64,000 bases of DNA from Prosthecobacter vanneervenii (GTDB taxonomy: Bacteria > Verrucomicrobiota > Verrucomicrobiia > Verrucomicrobiales > Verrucomicrobiaceae). Location of the stretch: positions 186,001-250,000 of the forward strand of contig NZ_JACHIG010000005.1 of NCBI RefSeq assembly GCF_014203095.1, given 5' to 3'. The number at the start of each line of letters is the position of its first letter. Position 1 is the stretch's first letter. The position numbers were made by a program, and so were the translations under genes. The notes beneath the pieces are model-generated. The model worked only from the letters and a program-made list of their open reading frames with translations. It had not been told where the DNA came from and did not search any database. Shown here in pieces: positions 43,928 through 50,881 of the stretch.

Positions 43928-43960
43928 GTAGCGAGGGGTTGAGCGTATCGACACCCCTCG
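43928..43960 (+). repeat. Central 33-bp inverted repeat, left arm
   Basis: GTAGCGAGGGGTTGAGCG through ACACCCCTCG. The reverse complement is found at 44089-44121 with a single mismatch. Each arm is itself partly palindromic (CGAGGGGT/ACCCCTCG). Between the arms a second symmetric motif pair occurs: GCATCGCGGAGCGATGCCAG and CTGGCATCACTCCGTGATGC. Confidence 0.85.
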
Positions 43961-44088
43961 TATCCGTCGCCCCCAGTGAACCCAAGGTCGCATCGCGGAG
44001 CGATGCCAGCCTCTGCGGTGCCGTGTCGAAAGAGTGCTGGCATCACTCCGTGATGCAACCCTCTTTGGCTGTACGCGGGTTCTCATCT

Positions 44089-44121
44089 CGAGGGGTGTCG
44101 CTACGCTCAACCCCTCGCTAC
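44089..44121 (-). repeat. Central 33-bp inverted repeat, right arm
   Basis: Mate of 43928-43960: CGAGGGGTGTCGCTACGC through CCCCTCGCTAC, 32 of 33 bases complementary. Confidence 0.85.
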
Positions 44122-44579
44122 AAGCTGGTATCGCTCCGCCATAACGTTTATCCCCCGAGATCCCGAGACCGTTTTCAACGGCTCGTAGTATGAGAGGACC
44201 GCCACGAAGGGATCTGGGTGGTGGAAGTGGCTGCCAGGGGTGGAGTACCTGTGGGCCATGCTCTGGCATGGGGTACCGAGGTGGGCCAGGAATATGAATT
44301 TTTATCCTTGGCATACTCTCTCTGAATGGATGCCATGAGGTGCCATCCAGCGCTGGATGGTGCTTCCTTCCCGTAGAACATCACTCAAGATGCCCTTGGA
44401 TTCCATCTTGTGAATGACAAGGGAGGTGTCTTGGAGTTGGCATACCATGGTATTTCATCATGCATCATCGCATGATGTCTCCATTTCATGGAATCACCGT
44501 GCTTCTCTCACCTGGCCTGACCCTCTACGCCCTCTGATGGCAGCAGCAGCCCACCGGGCGGCGTAAAACAAAAACTCTT

Positions 44580-44626
44580 CCTTGGAAAACGAACCAACAA
44601 AACCAGCAAAACCAACAAAACCTCCC
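44580..44626 (-). repeat. Inverted repeat, right inner arm
   Basis: CCTTGGAAAACGAACCAACA through CAACAAAACCTCCC, the inverted mate of 43693-43739, about 840 bp away. Confidence 0.8.
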
Positions 44627-44686
44627 CTGCCCTCCCATCACCACCCCCTACAGGCGGGTTGAAAAAATTATTCTGCACTCAAAAAC

Positions 44687-44744
44687 GTACTGCCAAAACT
44701 GCCGAAATTACCGAGGCTGGGTATTTCGGCAGTTTTGGCAGTAC
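44687..44744. repeat. Perfect 22-bp palindrome
   Basis: Arms GTACTGCCAAAACTGCCGAA(AT) at 44687-44708 and its exact reverse complement at 44723-44744, with a 14-base spacer. Outside the arms the complementarity continues imperfectly (CTCAAAAAC against CCTTTTGAG). The right arm resembles the outer left repeat at 43621-43650 (GGCGGTTTTGGCAGTACG). Confidence 0.9.
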
Positions 44745-44958
44745 CTTTTGAGCGTCTGTTTTTTGTGTCGCAGCCAGGTGCGCTTTCCTCCGCGCTCCAT
44801 CACAGGGAGAGTGCTGCACTCTGCTGCCACGGCATGCGTCTTCCTGCCATAGGACCAGCCCCCATGCTCTGCGCCCAAGCGGCGGCCCGCAGAAAAATCT
44901 CTCGCTGGAAAACGAACTGACAGATCTGCCCCTCTCCCGGCCTGGCTACAGCACTGCT

Positions 44959-45570
44959 TCATGGGGTGCCGCTTACAAGCGGCATGGTCTGCCCCTCGTG
45001 CAGATTCACAAAGGCACCGTCCACGCCCAGCCGCCGCACGCTCTGCCTTGAGCGCAGCTCCCACACGCAGCTGGAGACGACCTCATAGCCGCGTCTCTGG
45101 AGCGCTTGCACGAGCCAGCGGGTCAGCACCAGTTGATTGACCATGCAGCAGTCCCACGGCTGCCGCCGCCAGAGCGCCGCCAGGGCGGGCAGGAGGCCAA
45201 AGCGGGCCAAACGGATGTCGGGTATCAGCTGCCGCATTCTCCACAAAACACGGCTCCTGTGCGAAGCCAGGACCACCTTTTCCCATGGTAGATGCGCTGC
45301 CAGATACTCGGTCACGCAGATGAGATCTGCCTCAGTGTAATCGCCCTTGAGATGGGCGATGAGGCGCATGTGGGGGCCGATTTCCGCCAGGCACTCGCGC
45401 AGCGCGCTCTTCGTATTCCACCCAAAATGCGCGCAGTGGAATTCGCCGTCAGCAGCACGCACCACGTCGAGTTCCACATAGTCTGCTTGATGCTGTGCAG
45501 CGAGGCGCACCCCGGCAGGGCTGTTTTGCAGGCCCCGGCCCATGCCACCACGATGGGCGATGGTTTTCAT
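44959..45570 (-). CDS. Glycerophosphodiester phosphodiesterase-like protein
   Basis: A 203-residue protein from ATG 45570 with the GDPD opening 'KTIAHRGGMGRGLQNSPAGV' and 'YVELDVVRAADGEF' (Glu/Asp metal ligands). The usual 'HD' after the Asp-Gly strand reads 'CAHF', and the expected ENT after HRG is 'NSP', so the active site deviates from the canonical enzyme. Shorter than typical (about 240). It may hydrolyse glycerophosphodiesters or have drifted. Confidence 0.65.
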   Translation of the reverse strand: MKTIAHRGGMGRGLQNSPAGVRLAAQHQADYVELDVVRAADGEFHCAHFGWNTKSALRECLAEIGPHMRLIAHLKGDYTEADLICVTEYLAAHLPWEKVVLASHRSRVLWRMRQLIPDIRLARFGLLPALAALWRRQPWDCCMVNQLVLTRWLVQALQRRGYEVVSSCVWELRSRQSVRRLGVDGAFVNLHEGQTMPLVSGTP

Positions 45571-45694
45571 GCGGTGGTCTGACTCATGGCGTGTGGCAGT
45601 GACCATCATTGTGCCTTCTCGTCAAGCGGCACATGTGAGGCGCGCTCTGACGTCGCGGCAAGCCCGTGACTCGCCCAGGCGCCGCCCTCCGAAG

Positions 45695-45737
45695 CGCCAA
45701 AGGCGCGGCCTAGCGCAGCCCAGGGCAGCGCCCTGGG
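45695..45737 (+). repeat. Family-C terminal inverted repeat, left
   Basis: A 43-bp sequence (CGCCAAAGGCGCGGCCTAGC through GCAGCGCCCTGGG) whose reverse complement occurs at 46380-46422 with about four differences. It contains two internal palindromes (CGCCAAAGGCG and CCCAGGGCAGCGCCCTGGG). A second, inner repeat lies at 45766-45786. Confidence 0.85.
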
Positions 45738-45765
45738 TGTGCAGACCCACGATCCCTCTCCTCAA

Positions 45766-45786
45766 GGGAGAGCCCTGAAAGGGCGG
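45766..45786 (+). repeat. Family-C inner inverted repeat, left
   Basis: GGGAGAGCCCTGAAAGGGCG(G), matched in inverse by CCGCCCCTTCAGGGCTCCC at 46330-46348 apart from a 2-base insertion and one substitution. It lies between the transposase gene and the outer repeat. Confidence 0.75.
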
Positions 45787-45829
45787 ACTAACTCCTGGGC
45801 CATCCGAAACCCTCCCCTCACGCGCTGCC

Positions 45830-46282
45830 TCAATCCCACACATACCGTTCATCAAACGGCATCTTGTGCCTGGCCAGAAACTCCCGGTACTCTTCCTGAA
45901 ACGTCTTCACGCGATGGTGCTCCTCCTGATTGCGGATGTAATTCGCCACCTTGGGCACGTTGGATTCGCTCACTGAGAACGCGCCGTATCCTGCCTGCCA
46001 CGCAAAGCCCGCGAGTGCTGCATTCTGCGTCTTGATCCATTTGGAGGACGATTTTTTCACGTCCTCCACCACCTGCGCCAGCGTGACCGTGCGGCCCATG
46101 TTGAAAAGCAGATGCACATGGTCCGCCACCGAGTTGATGAGCACCGCCGGGGAGTGCAGATTGGCCAGCACCGTGGCCATGTACGCATGCAGATCCGGAC
46201 GCACCGAGGCGGACAGGCAGGGAACCCGTTCCTTCGTGGAGAAAATCAGGTGGATGTAGAGGTTCGCGAGCGATTGCGGCAT
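45830..46282 (-). CDS. IS200/IS605-like Y1 (HUH) transposase
   Basis: A 150-residue single-domain transposase, the usual IS200 TnpA size. 'YIHLIFSTKERVP' opens the fold. HUH motif 'DHVHLLF' (His55, His57). Catalytic Tyr115 lies in 'VANYIRNQEEHH' with the conserved Gln119. 'WQAGYGAFSVS' is typical of the IS200-like group. It would cut and rejoin single-stranded DNA at hairpins. No TnpB partner is present. The gene is bracketed by outer (43-bp) and inner inverted repeats, an element of about 730 bp. Confidence 0.92.
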   Translation of the reverse strand: MPQSLANLYIHLIFSTKERVPCLSASVRPDLHAYMATVLANLHSPAVLINSVADHVHLLFNMGRTVTLAQVVEDVKKSSSKWIKTQNAALAGFAWQAGYGAFSVSESNVPKVANYIRNQEEHHRVKTFQEEYREFLARHKMPFDERYVWD

Positions 46283-46329
46283 GGGCGGGGGCGATGCGCT
46301 TTGAAGGGCCGGGAACGTATAGAATTAGG

Positions 46330-46348
46330 CCGCCCCTTCAGGGCTCCC
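46330..46348 (-). repeat. Family-C inner inverted repeat, right
   Basis: CCGCCCCTTCAGGGCTCCC, the inverted mate of 45766-45786, 47 bp upstream of the transposase start codon. Confidence 0.75.
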
Positions 46349-46379
46349 GCAATAGAACTGGGAAACGGGTGATGGCAAA

Positions 46380-46422
46380 CCCAGGGCGTTGCCCTGGGCT
46401 ACGCTAGGCCGCACCTTTGGTG
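46380..46422 (-). repeat. Family-C terminal inverted repeat, right
   Basis: CCCAGGGCGTTGCCCTGGGC through GCACCTTTGGTG, the inverted mate of 45695-45737. Together the two arms delimit a candidate element of 45695-46422 around the IS200-like transposase. Confidence 0.85.
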
Positions 46423-46559
46423 CTGGGGGATGGGGGGGGGCGGTTGGGACGACGGGCTGCGCCGTGCCTATCTGCCAATGCAATGCGAAAGCAGGCACCT
46501 CTCGAGGCAGGAATTTGTCAATTATTTGCAAGCTGAACTCATTCCTATCTCACTGTCAT

Positions 46560-47990
46560 TTACTTAATTGTGTCGAGATTCTCAAGATTCATCGGCCCAG
46601 AGAAATTACGTGAGTAAAAGTTGTGCCACCGGGAGCTATCTAAGCGCTTATGGCCGGCTAATACGGATTCACGCAATATTTTCGCATCTGCTATTCCCGT
46701 AATAGTAGCAAGACTTTGAAAGTTTTTGTGTTGTGCTGCTCTGATGAAGAATGGGAATTCCGAAGAGAATTCAGCGTAGTGCATCAACTGGGGATACCAT
46801 TGCGTTTCTGGTGTTATGAAAGCCATTAACAAAGTTAACAGATCTGCTTGGATGATATCGGAAAATGGGAGATCTTTTCGTGTTGCGTGACGTTTGATTA
46901 ATGCAGCCGCAGGACTGTAAAGCGTATGTCCTTTGGGGGCCAAGACAGCGTTTAAGGTTCCTGAGCTGCTATAAAAATCGTCGAACTTGTTAAAGCGTTC
47001 GGATCCATACCGATCCGTCGATGGACGGAGATAATGAGACGTATATATATTGTTTAAGTCGCTATAAGCGCGAGTTTTTATCAGCGAGGCTATTATGTAA
47101 AGAAAAGTCTCATAGACAAATAGCTTGGCAGCCTCAAACCATACTTCGTTCCATGTTGTCACTTCTTCCGGGCGAGCTTTAATTTCGAGGAGGCGTTCAA
47201 GCAAATATATTAATGACTCACTAAAGTCACTCGATGGAGTTGTCCCTGCCTCGAGTAAGACCCAATCTACAATTAGGTCACGAATTGGGATGAGTTTGGC
47301 ACAATCCTCCAAAACCTTTTCTCCAAAATTGTTCAGGTTAGGTTCTTTCCTGACTCGCATTGCGTCAGCATATGCGATGCACTGATCGAGAAACTCTGAA
47401 CGATACATTCTAAGGCCTGGCTTTCCCTGAAGTATTGCTTGTCGCAAAGTGGAAAATTTAGCGAGGGCGGGTGTGCTTGGGACCTTGCTTTCCTGGGTAA
47501 TGAAAGCTGGTGCTTTTCCAAGCTGCGGCTTTTCGTGAAGTGGTTTCCCATATAAAAGCCGGACCAATCTCTCCCAATTACTGTTGACAGCTTCAGGGCT
47601 TGAGAAGTCTATCCAAATACGTGTTTCCAAAAACACAGGCAAGCATGGGTTGTCGGAATCTTTGAAATCACAGACGATGGGAATAAACTTAGATTGTTCG
47701 ACTTTCTCGTAAACTTCTTTCGAGATGATCTGTGACTCAGTGCCAACCCCTTTTCGACGAGTGTTAGCTTTGTCAGTATATGACTTGTCAGATATCACAA
47801 GAACATGTGTGACTTCTGCGTCTGTTACCATGCGTTCCATGAACGCATATTTGTCCTGTCCTTCCTTGAGGTCATAGAGGTCCAGCACAACATTGATGCC
47901 GTCAGCGAGTAATCGATCCGCCCATTCTTTTACTCGTTCCTGGTGCGACTGACTTGCCCAACTGTAAGAAATAAAAACTTTCGGCGTCAT
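46560..47990 (-). CDS. SEFIR (TIR-like) domain protein, candidate immune effector
   Basis: A 476-residue protein from ATG 47990. Residues about 3-150 are a SEFIR domain: 'KVFISYSWASQSHQERVKEW', 'LDLYDLKEGQDKYAFMERM', 'HVLVISDKSY', 'GVGTESQIIS' with Glu85 as a candidate NADase glutamate, and 'KFIPIVCDF'. The remaining 320 residues are a helical domain I do not recognise. SEFIR proteins include bacterial anti-phage effectors that deplete NAD+. The gene is visibly AT-richer than everything around it and sits beside a transposon, suggesting recent acquisition. It is a single gene with no obvious partner. Confidence 0.85.
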   Translation of the reverse strand: MTPKVFISYSWASQSHQERVKEWADRLLADGINVVLDLYDLKEGQDKYAFMERMVTDAEVTHVLVISDKSYTDKANTRRKGVGTESQIISKEVYEKVEQSKFIPIVCDFKDSDNPCLPVFLETRIWIDFSSPEAVNSNWERLVRLLYGKPLHEKPQLGKAPAFITQESKVPSTPALAKFSTLRQAILQGKPGLRMYRSEFLDQCIAYADAMRVRKEPNLNNFGEKVLEDCAKLIPIRDLIVDWVLLEAGTTPSSDFSESLIYLLERLLEIKARPEEVTTWNEVWFEAAKLFVYETFLYIIASLIKTRAYSDLNNIYTSHYLRPSTDRYGSERFNKFDDFYSSSGTLNAVLAPKGHTLYSPAAALIKRHATRKDLPFSDIIQADLLTLLMAFITPETQWYPQLMHYAEFSSEFPFFIRAAQHKNFQSLATITGIADAKILRESVLAGHKRLDSSRWHNFYSRNFSGPMNLENLDTIK

Positions 47991-48132
47991 ATGATTGCTC
48001 GGATTTAATGCTATTAGATTGCAAATTGATTCAATCAAACAAAATTAAATCATAAGTTTATTGCTTAATTTACAATGTGCGAAATTGGGATTTTGCAGTG
48101 ACTGCTTGGCAATCACGGCAATTGTTTTTATA

Positions 48133-48172
48133 CAAAAACAAAAAACGCCTTCCCCATCACGGAGAAGGCGTT
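48133..48172 (-). terminator. Rho-independent terminator of the sugar isomerase gene
   Basis: On the minus strand, stem AACGCCTTC/GAAGGCGTT (arms 48164-48172 and 48144-48152, 11-base loop) is followed by a T-rich run (complement of 48133-48145). It lies about 60 bp past the stop of the gene at 48232-49098. Confidence 0.85.
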
Positions 48173-48231
48173 CGTTGTTTCTAGATGCTTCCTTGGCCTG
48201 AGGGCTCGATGGTGCGCTTTCGCGCTTCACC

Positions 48232-49098
48232 TTACAGCCCCGCAATCGGGTGCAGGTTGTCTTTGCACCACTGGCCGTTCTGCTTGGTCACGCCATCGGG
48301 ATCGTCCACGGCGCAGTGGGCTTCGTCTTCGCAGATGATCCAGCCGGAGTAGTTGCGGGCGACGAGCCATTCGGTGATCTTGTGGAAGTCGAGCTTGCCG
48401 GTACCCATCTGGGCCCAGGGCTCGGCGCCGTTGCCGGAGAAGTCCTTGTAGTGAATGTGGTTCACCAAGTGCTGCCACTTGTTGAGGGTGGCGATGACGT
48501 CCATGCCGCCGCGAATGATGTGGCCCACGTCGGGGGTCCAGCCGGTGACTTTGGGGTCGAGGCTGCTGAGGACGACGTCGTAGTCTTCCTGAGTGCGGAC
48601 GAGGGAGGCGGGCGGGGAGTTGGGGTGGTAGGAGCAGACGAGGCCGGCATCGTGCGCGCGCTGGGAGACGGCGTTGATGTTTTTGGCCACGTTGAGGCGG
48701 CGCTTCTGCAGGTCCTTGGTGCGGCCGGAGGGCAGAGTCACGGTGCCGAGCATGGCGCCGGGGAAGTGCTTGAGGTAGTTGATGGTGAAGTCGGCGGCTT
48801 CACGCTCGTTGGGGGCTTCGGTTTCGCCGTCCCAGGCGCAGACGAGGGCCAGGCCGCAGAGCTTCATGTTGTACTGCTGCAGGGTGTCCTTCATTTTGAT
48901 GGGGTCGATCTGCGGGCCAAGCCAGTACTTGGAGCAGCCGAGGGCGCTCTGGGAGATCTCCAGCACCATCGGTTCGATGCCGGTGAAGCCTGCTTCTGAG
49001 GCGACCTTGATCATGTGGTCGAGCTTGTTGTCGTAGCCTTTGCCGGTCCCCTGCATGAACCAGGTGTAGACCTCGGAGCCGAATTGGATTTTGCCCAT
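48232..49098 (-). CDS. Sugar phosphate isomerase/epimerase (xylose-isomerase-like TIM barrel)
   Basis: A 288-residue AP-endonuclease-2/xylose-isomerase-like barrel, cytoplasmic (no signal). 'ASEAGFTGIEPMVLEI' begins the barrel; 'GLVCSYHPNSPP', 'VTGWTPDVGHIIRGGMD', 'HIHYKDFSGNG' and 'WIICEDEAHCAV' carry the His/Asp/Glu expected to bind a divalent metal. Related to IolE/IolI-type enzymes; substrate unknown. A good terminator follows. Confidence 0.85.
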   Translation of the reverse strand: MGKIQFGSEVYTWFMQGTGKGYDNKLDHMIKVASEAGFTGIEPMVLEISQSALGCSKYWLGPQIDPIKMKDTLQQYNMKLCGLALVCAWDGETEAPNEREAADFTINYLKHFPGAMLGTVTLPSGRTKDLQKRRLNVAKNINAVSQRAHDAGLVCSYHPNSPPASLVRTQEDYDVVLSSLDPKVTGWTPDVGHIIRGGMDVIATLNKWQHLVNHIHYKDFSGNGAEPWAQMGTGKLDFHKITEWLVARNYSGWIICEDEAHCAVDDPDGVTKQNGQWCKDNLHPIAGL

Positions 49099-49472
49099 GG
49101 GTGGTGTGTGGTTGTTGGATTTTGCGTTTCTAGATGGAAATCACCCCGGCCTGTTTTTTAGAGAAAAGAAACCGGAGGCGCGGCATTGGAGACGAACGAG
49201 CGCGGACTGTCCAGTGGCAAAGTGGTGCGTGTAGTGCGAAGGTAGGGGCGCTGTGGGGACGTTCGTTTTTGCCGCAGGGGGGCAGAGAGGCAGAGGGGGC
49301 GGAGGTTTGGAACTTCCCAAATCAAAAATCGATGGCTCGACAATCGTCAATCTTTCCGGCTCCAGAGCGTCCTGGCCGCACGTGATTGACGATCCATCCT
49401 ACGCAGTTCCTGCTACGGAGGACACGTTGTCGAACAATCGATTGCCGATTTGAGAGGTGCCGATCGCAGCCC
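49099..49472. other. Gene-free stretch, nothing recognised
   Basis: About 370 bp between the isomerase start and the stop of the next minus-strand gene. It has purine-rich runs (GGGGGGCAGAGAGGCAGAGG) and scattered short GACAATCG/CAATCGATTG motifs but no open frame, hairpin or repeat that I can assign. It probably includes the isomerase promoter. Confidence 0.4.
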
Positions 49473-50096
49473 TCACGGTGCCTCCGGCGGCGGGGGCAGT
49501 CCGGCGGGGATGTCGGGGGTGTCACGGTGGCGGATGTCGTGGGCGATCTCGGCGATGACGTTGGTGCTCTCGTGCCGCTTGGTTTTGGTGAGCTTGAGCG
49601 GCAGGCGCAGGGTGCCGCGTGTGAGGCCGCTGCGGCGCATCACGGCCACCTCGGCCTCCAGGGTGATCTGGCGCTGCTTGCGGTCGTCCAGCTTGATGTA
49701 GGGGCCCAGCAGGAGGGTGGCGCGGGTGGTGGTGGCGGTCTGGGTGGGGGCAAAGGTGGGGCGGCCCATGAAGCCACGGGGCTGCATGGCGGCATCAAAG
49801 CCCTCCGTGCCGGTGAGGCGCAGGCTTTTGACCTCAAACCACTGCTGATCCCCCGGCTGGCCAAAGGCGTGCAGGCGCACCTGGTAGGGGCCCACCTCGG
49901 AGATCAGGGCACCGCCCACCACCATGGCGCTGAGGGCCACGCCGGACTCGGTGCCCTTGGGGATGAATTCTGCCCGGAAGGCCGCGCCGCCCACCTGGGG
50001 AGCGGGGCCGGTGGCCTGGTAGTCGTAGTGCGTGGTGTAGGTGTGGATGCAGCTGGGCAGCAGCAGCAGGGCCAGTGAGCAGAGCAGGAGGCGCAT
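49473..50096 (-). CDS. Putative lipoprotein, hypothetical
   Basis: A 207-residue protein from ATG 50096, which begins the lipoprotein signal 'MRLLLCSLALLLLPSC'. The frame stays open upstream, but only through the neighbouring gene's promoter and coding DNA, so longer starts are rejected. The mature part is mostly beta-type ('GPYQVRLHAFGQPGDQQWFE', 'LLGPYIKLDDRKQRQITLEA') with a Pro-rich end. Family not recognised. It is divergent from the PEP-CTERM gene. Confidence 0.7.
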   Translation of the reverse strand: MRLLLCSLALLLLPSCIHTYTTHYDYQATGPAPQVGGAAFRAEFIPKGTESGVALSAMVVGGALISEVGPYQVRLHAFGQPGDQQWFEVKSLRLTGTEGFDAAMQPRGFMGRPTFAPTQTATTTRATLLLGPYIKLDDRKQRQITLEAEVAVMRRSGLTRGTLRLPLKLTKTKRHESTNVIAEIAHDIRHRDTPDIPAGLPPPPEAP

Positions 50097-50178
50097 GCCG
50101 CCAGATAGCAGGCGGGTGGAGGGCGAAGCGAGCGCGAAATGCGGGCAAAACTTCAGAAAACTAAAATAACCAGCAGCA

Positions 50179-50207
50179 TTGACATTATTTGCAATATTCA
50201 ATATAAT
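50179..50207 (+). promoter_or_regulatory. Perfect sigma-70 promoter of the PEP-CTERM gene
   Basis: TTGACA (50179-50184), 17-bp spacer, TATAAT (50202-50207), in a strikingly AT-rich 60-bp island. The expected transcription start (about 50213-50215) is only 2-4 bases before the ATG at 50217. Confidence 0.8.
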
Positions 50208-50216
50208 TACAATAAC

Positions 50217-50837
50217 ATGCCCTTCCCTCGTCTTCTCACCCTGCTCGCCGCTCTGGCCCTGCCTCTGGGCACGGCACAGGCGCTGACATGGAATGAGACG
50301 CTGAATGGGGAACTGTCTGGCAATGGCAACTCCCCTACCCTGGTGGGCACCCTGGACCCGGGGGACAATTTCTTCTCCGGCACCATGGGCTCCCTGGGCG
50401 GCACCGGGCCGCTGGACGCCGACATCTGGAATTTCACCATCGCACCGGGATACGCGCTCACAGGCATCAATCTGTACGGCTACTCCGCAGCCAGCGGCAG
50501 TCTCACCAATGAGTCCTTCATGGCCATCGCCAACGGGGGCACCATCAATACCTCCGACCCCTCCCTGCACCTGAGCAATGCGCTCTGGGGCTATGCCACG
50601 GACGGCTTTGGCAATACCTACAATGACCTGCTGGCGCTGCTGGACGCAGGGCCGGACTTTGGCGGCATCGGGTTCAATGGGCCGCTGCCCGCTGGCAACT
50701 ACACCTTCTGGATCCAGGAGGGCTCAGACCAGATCACGTACAATATCGACTTCGTCACCTCCCCGGTGCCGGAGCCAGGCAGCGCACTGCTGCTGGGCAC
50801 GGCGGGGCTGTGGCTGCTGCGCAGGCGCAGACGGTAG
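50217..50837 (+). CDS. PEP-CTERM sorting-domain protein
   Basis: A 206-residue exported protein. Signal 'MPFPRLLTLLAALALPLGTA'; a DVUA0089/pre-peptidase-like beta domain ('DIWNFTIAPGYALTGINLYG', 'GNYTFWIQEGSDQ'); and a C-terminal PEP-CTERM tripartite signal: 'VPEPGS', a hydrophobic helix, then 'RRRRR'. Such proteins are sorted to the envelope by exosortase. The promoter lies right against the start codon, with no room for a Shine-Dalgarno leader. Confidence 0.88.
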   Translation: MPFPRLLTLLAALALPLGTAQALTWNETLNGELSGNGNSPTLVGTLDPGDNFFSGTMGSLGGTGPLDADIWNFTIAPGYALTGINLYGYSAASGSLTNESFMAIANGGTINTSDPSLHLSNALWGYATDGFGNTYNDLLALLDAGPDFGGIGFNGPLPAGNYTFWIQEGSDQITYNIDFVTSPVPEPGSALLLGTAGLWLLRRRRR

Positions 50838-50881
50838 ATGGGTTTGCAAAGCAGGGCGGCAGCGGCTAAGGCGGGCGGCAC

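Larger units (their letters stand above)
43291..44958. other. 1.7-kb gene-free island of nested inverted repeats
   Basis: No open frame here looks like a protein; those present are low-complexity translations of the repeats. The island holds an outer repeat (43621-43650), an inner TTTTGTTGG-rich repeat (43693-43739) with its inverted mate (44580-44626), a central 33-bp inverted pair (43928-43960 / 44089-44121), and a 22-bp palindrome (44687-44744) whose left arm is an inverted copy of the outer repeat. The symmetry suggests a non-autonomous or decayed mobile element of about 1.1 kb. Confidence 0.6.

Noticed and set aside
43693-44626. TTTTGTTGG tandem units as CRISPR or coding repeat
   Set aside because: Irregular short units arranged as inverted arms; translation gives only low-complexity Leu/Val runs.
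49473-50570. Longer form of the lipoprotein gene starting at 50570
   Set aside because: The extra 158 codons are antisense to the PEP-CTERM gene and its promoter; the lipoprotein signal begins at 50096.
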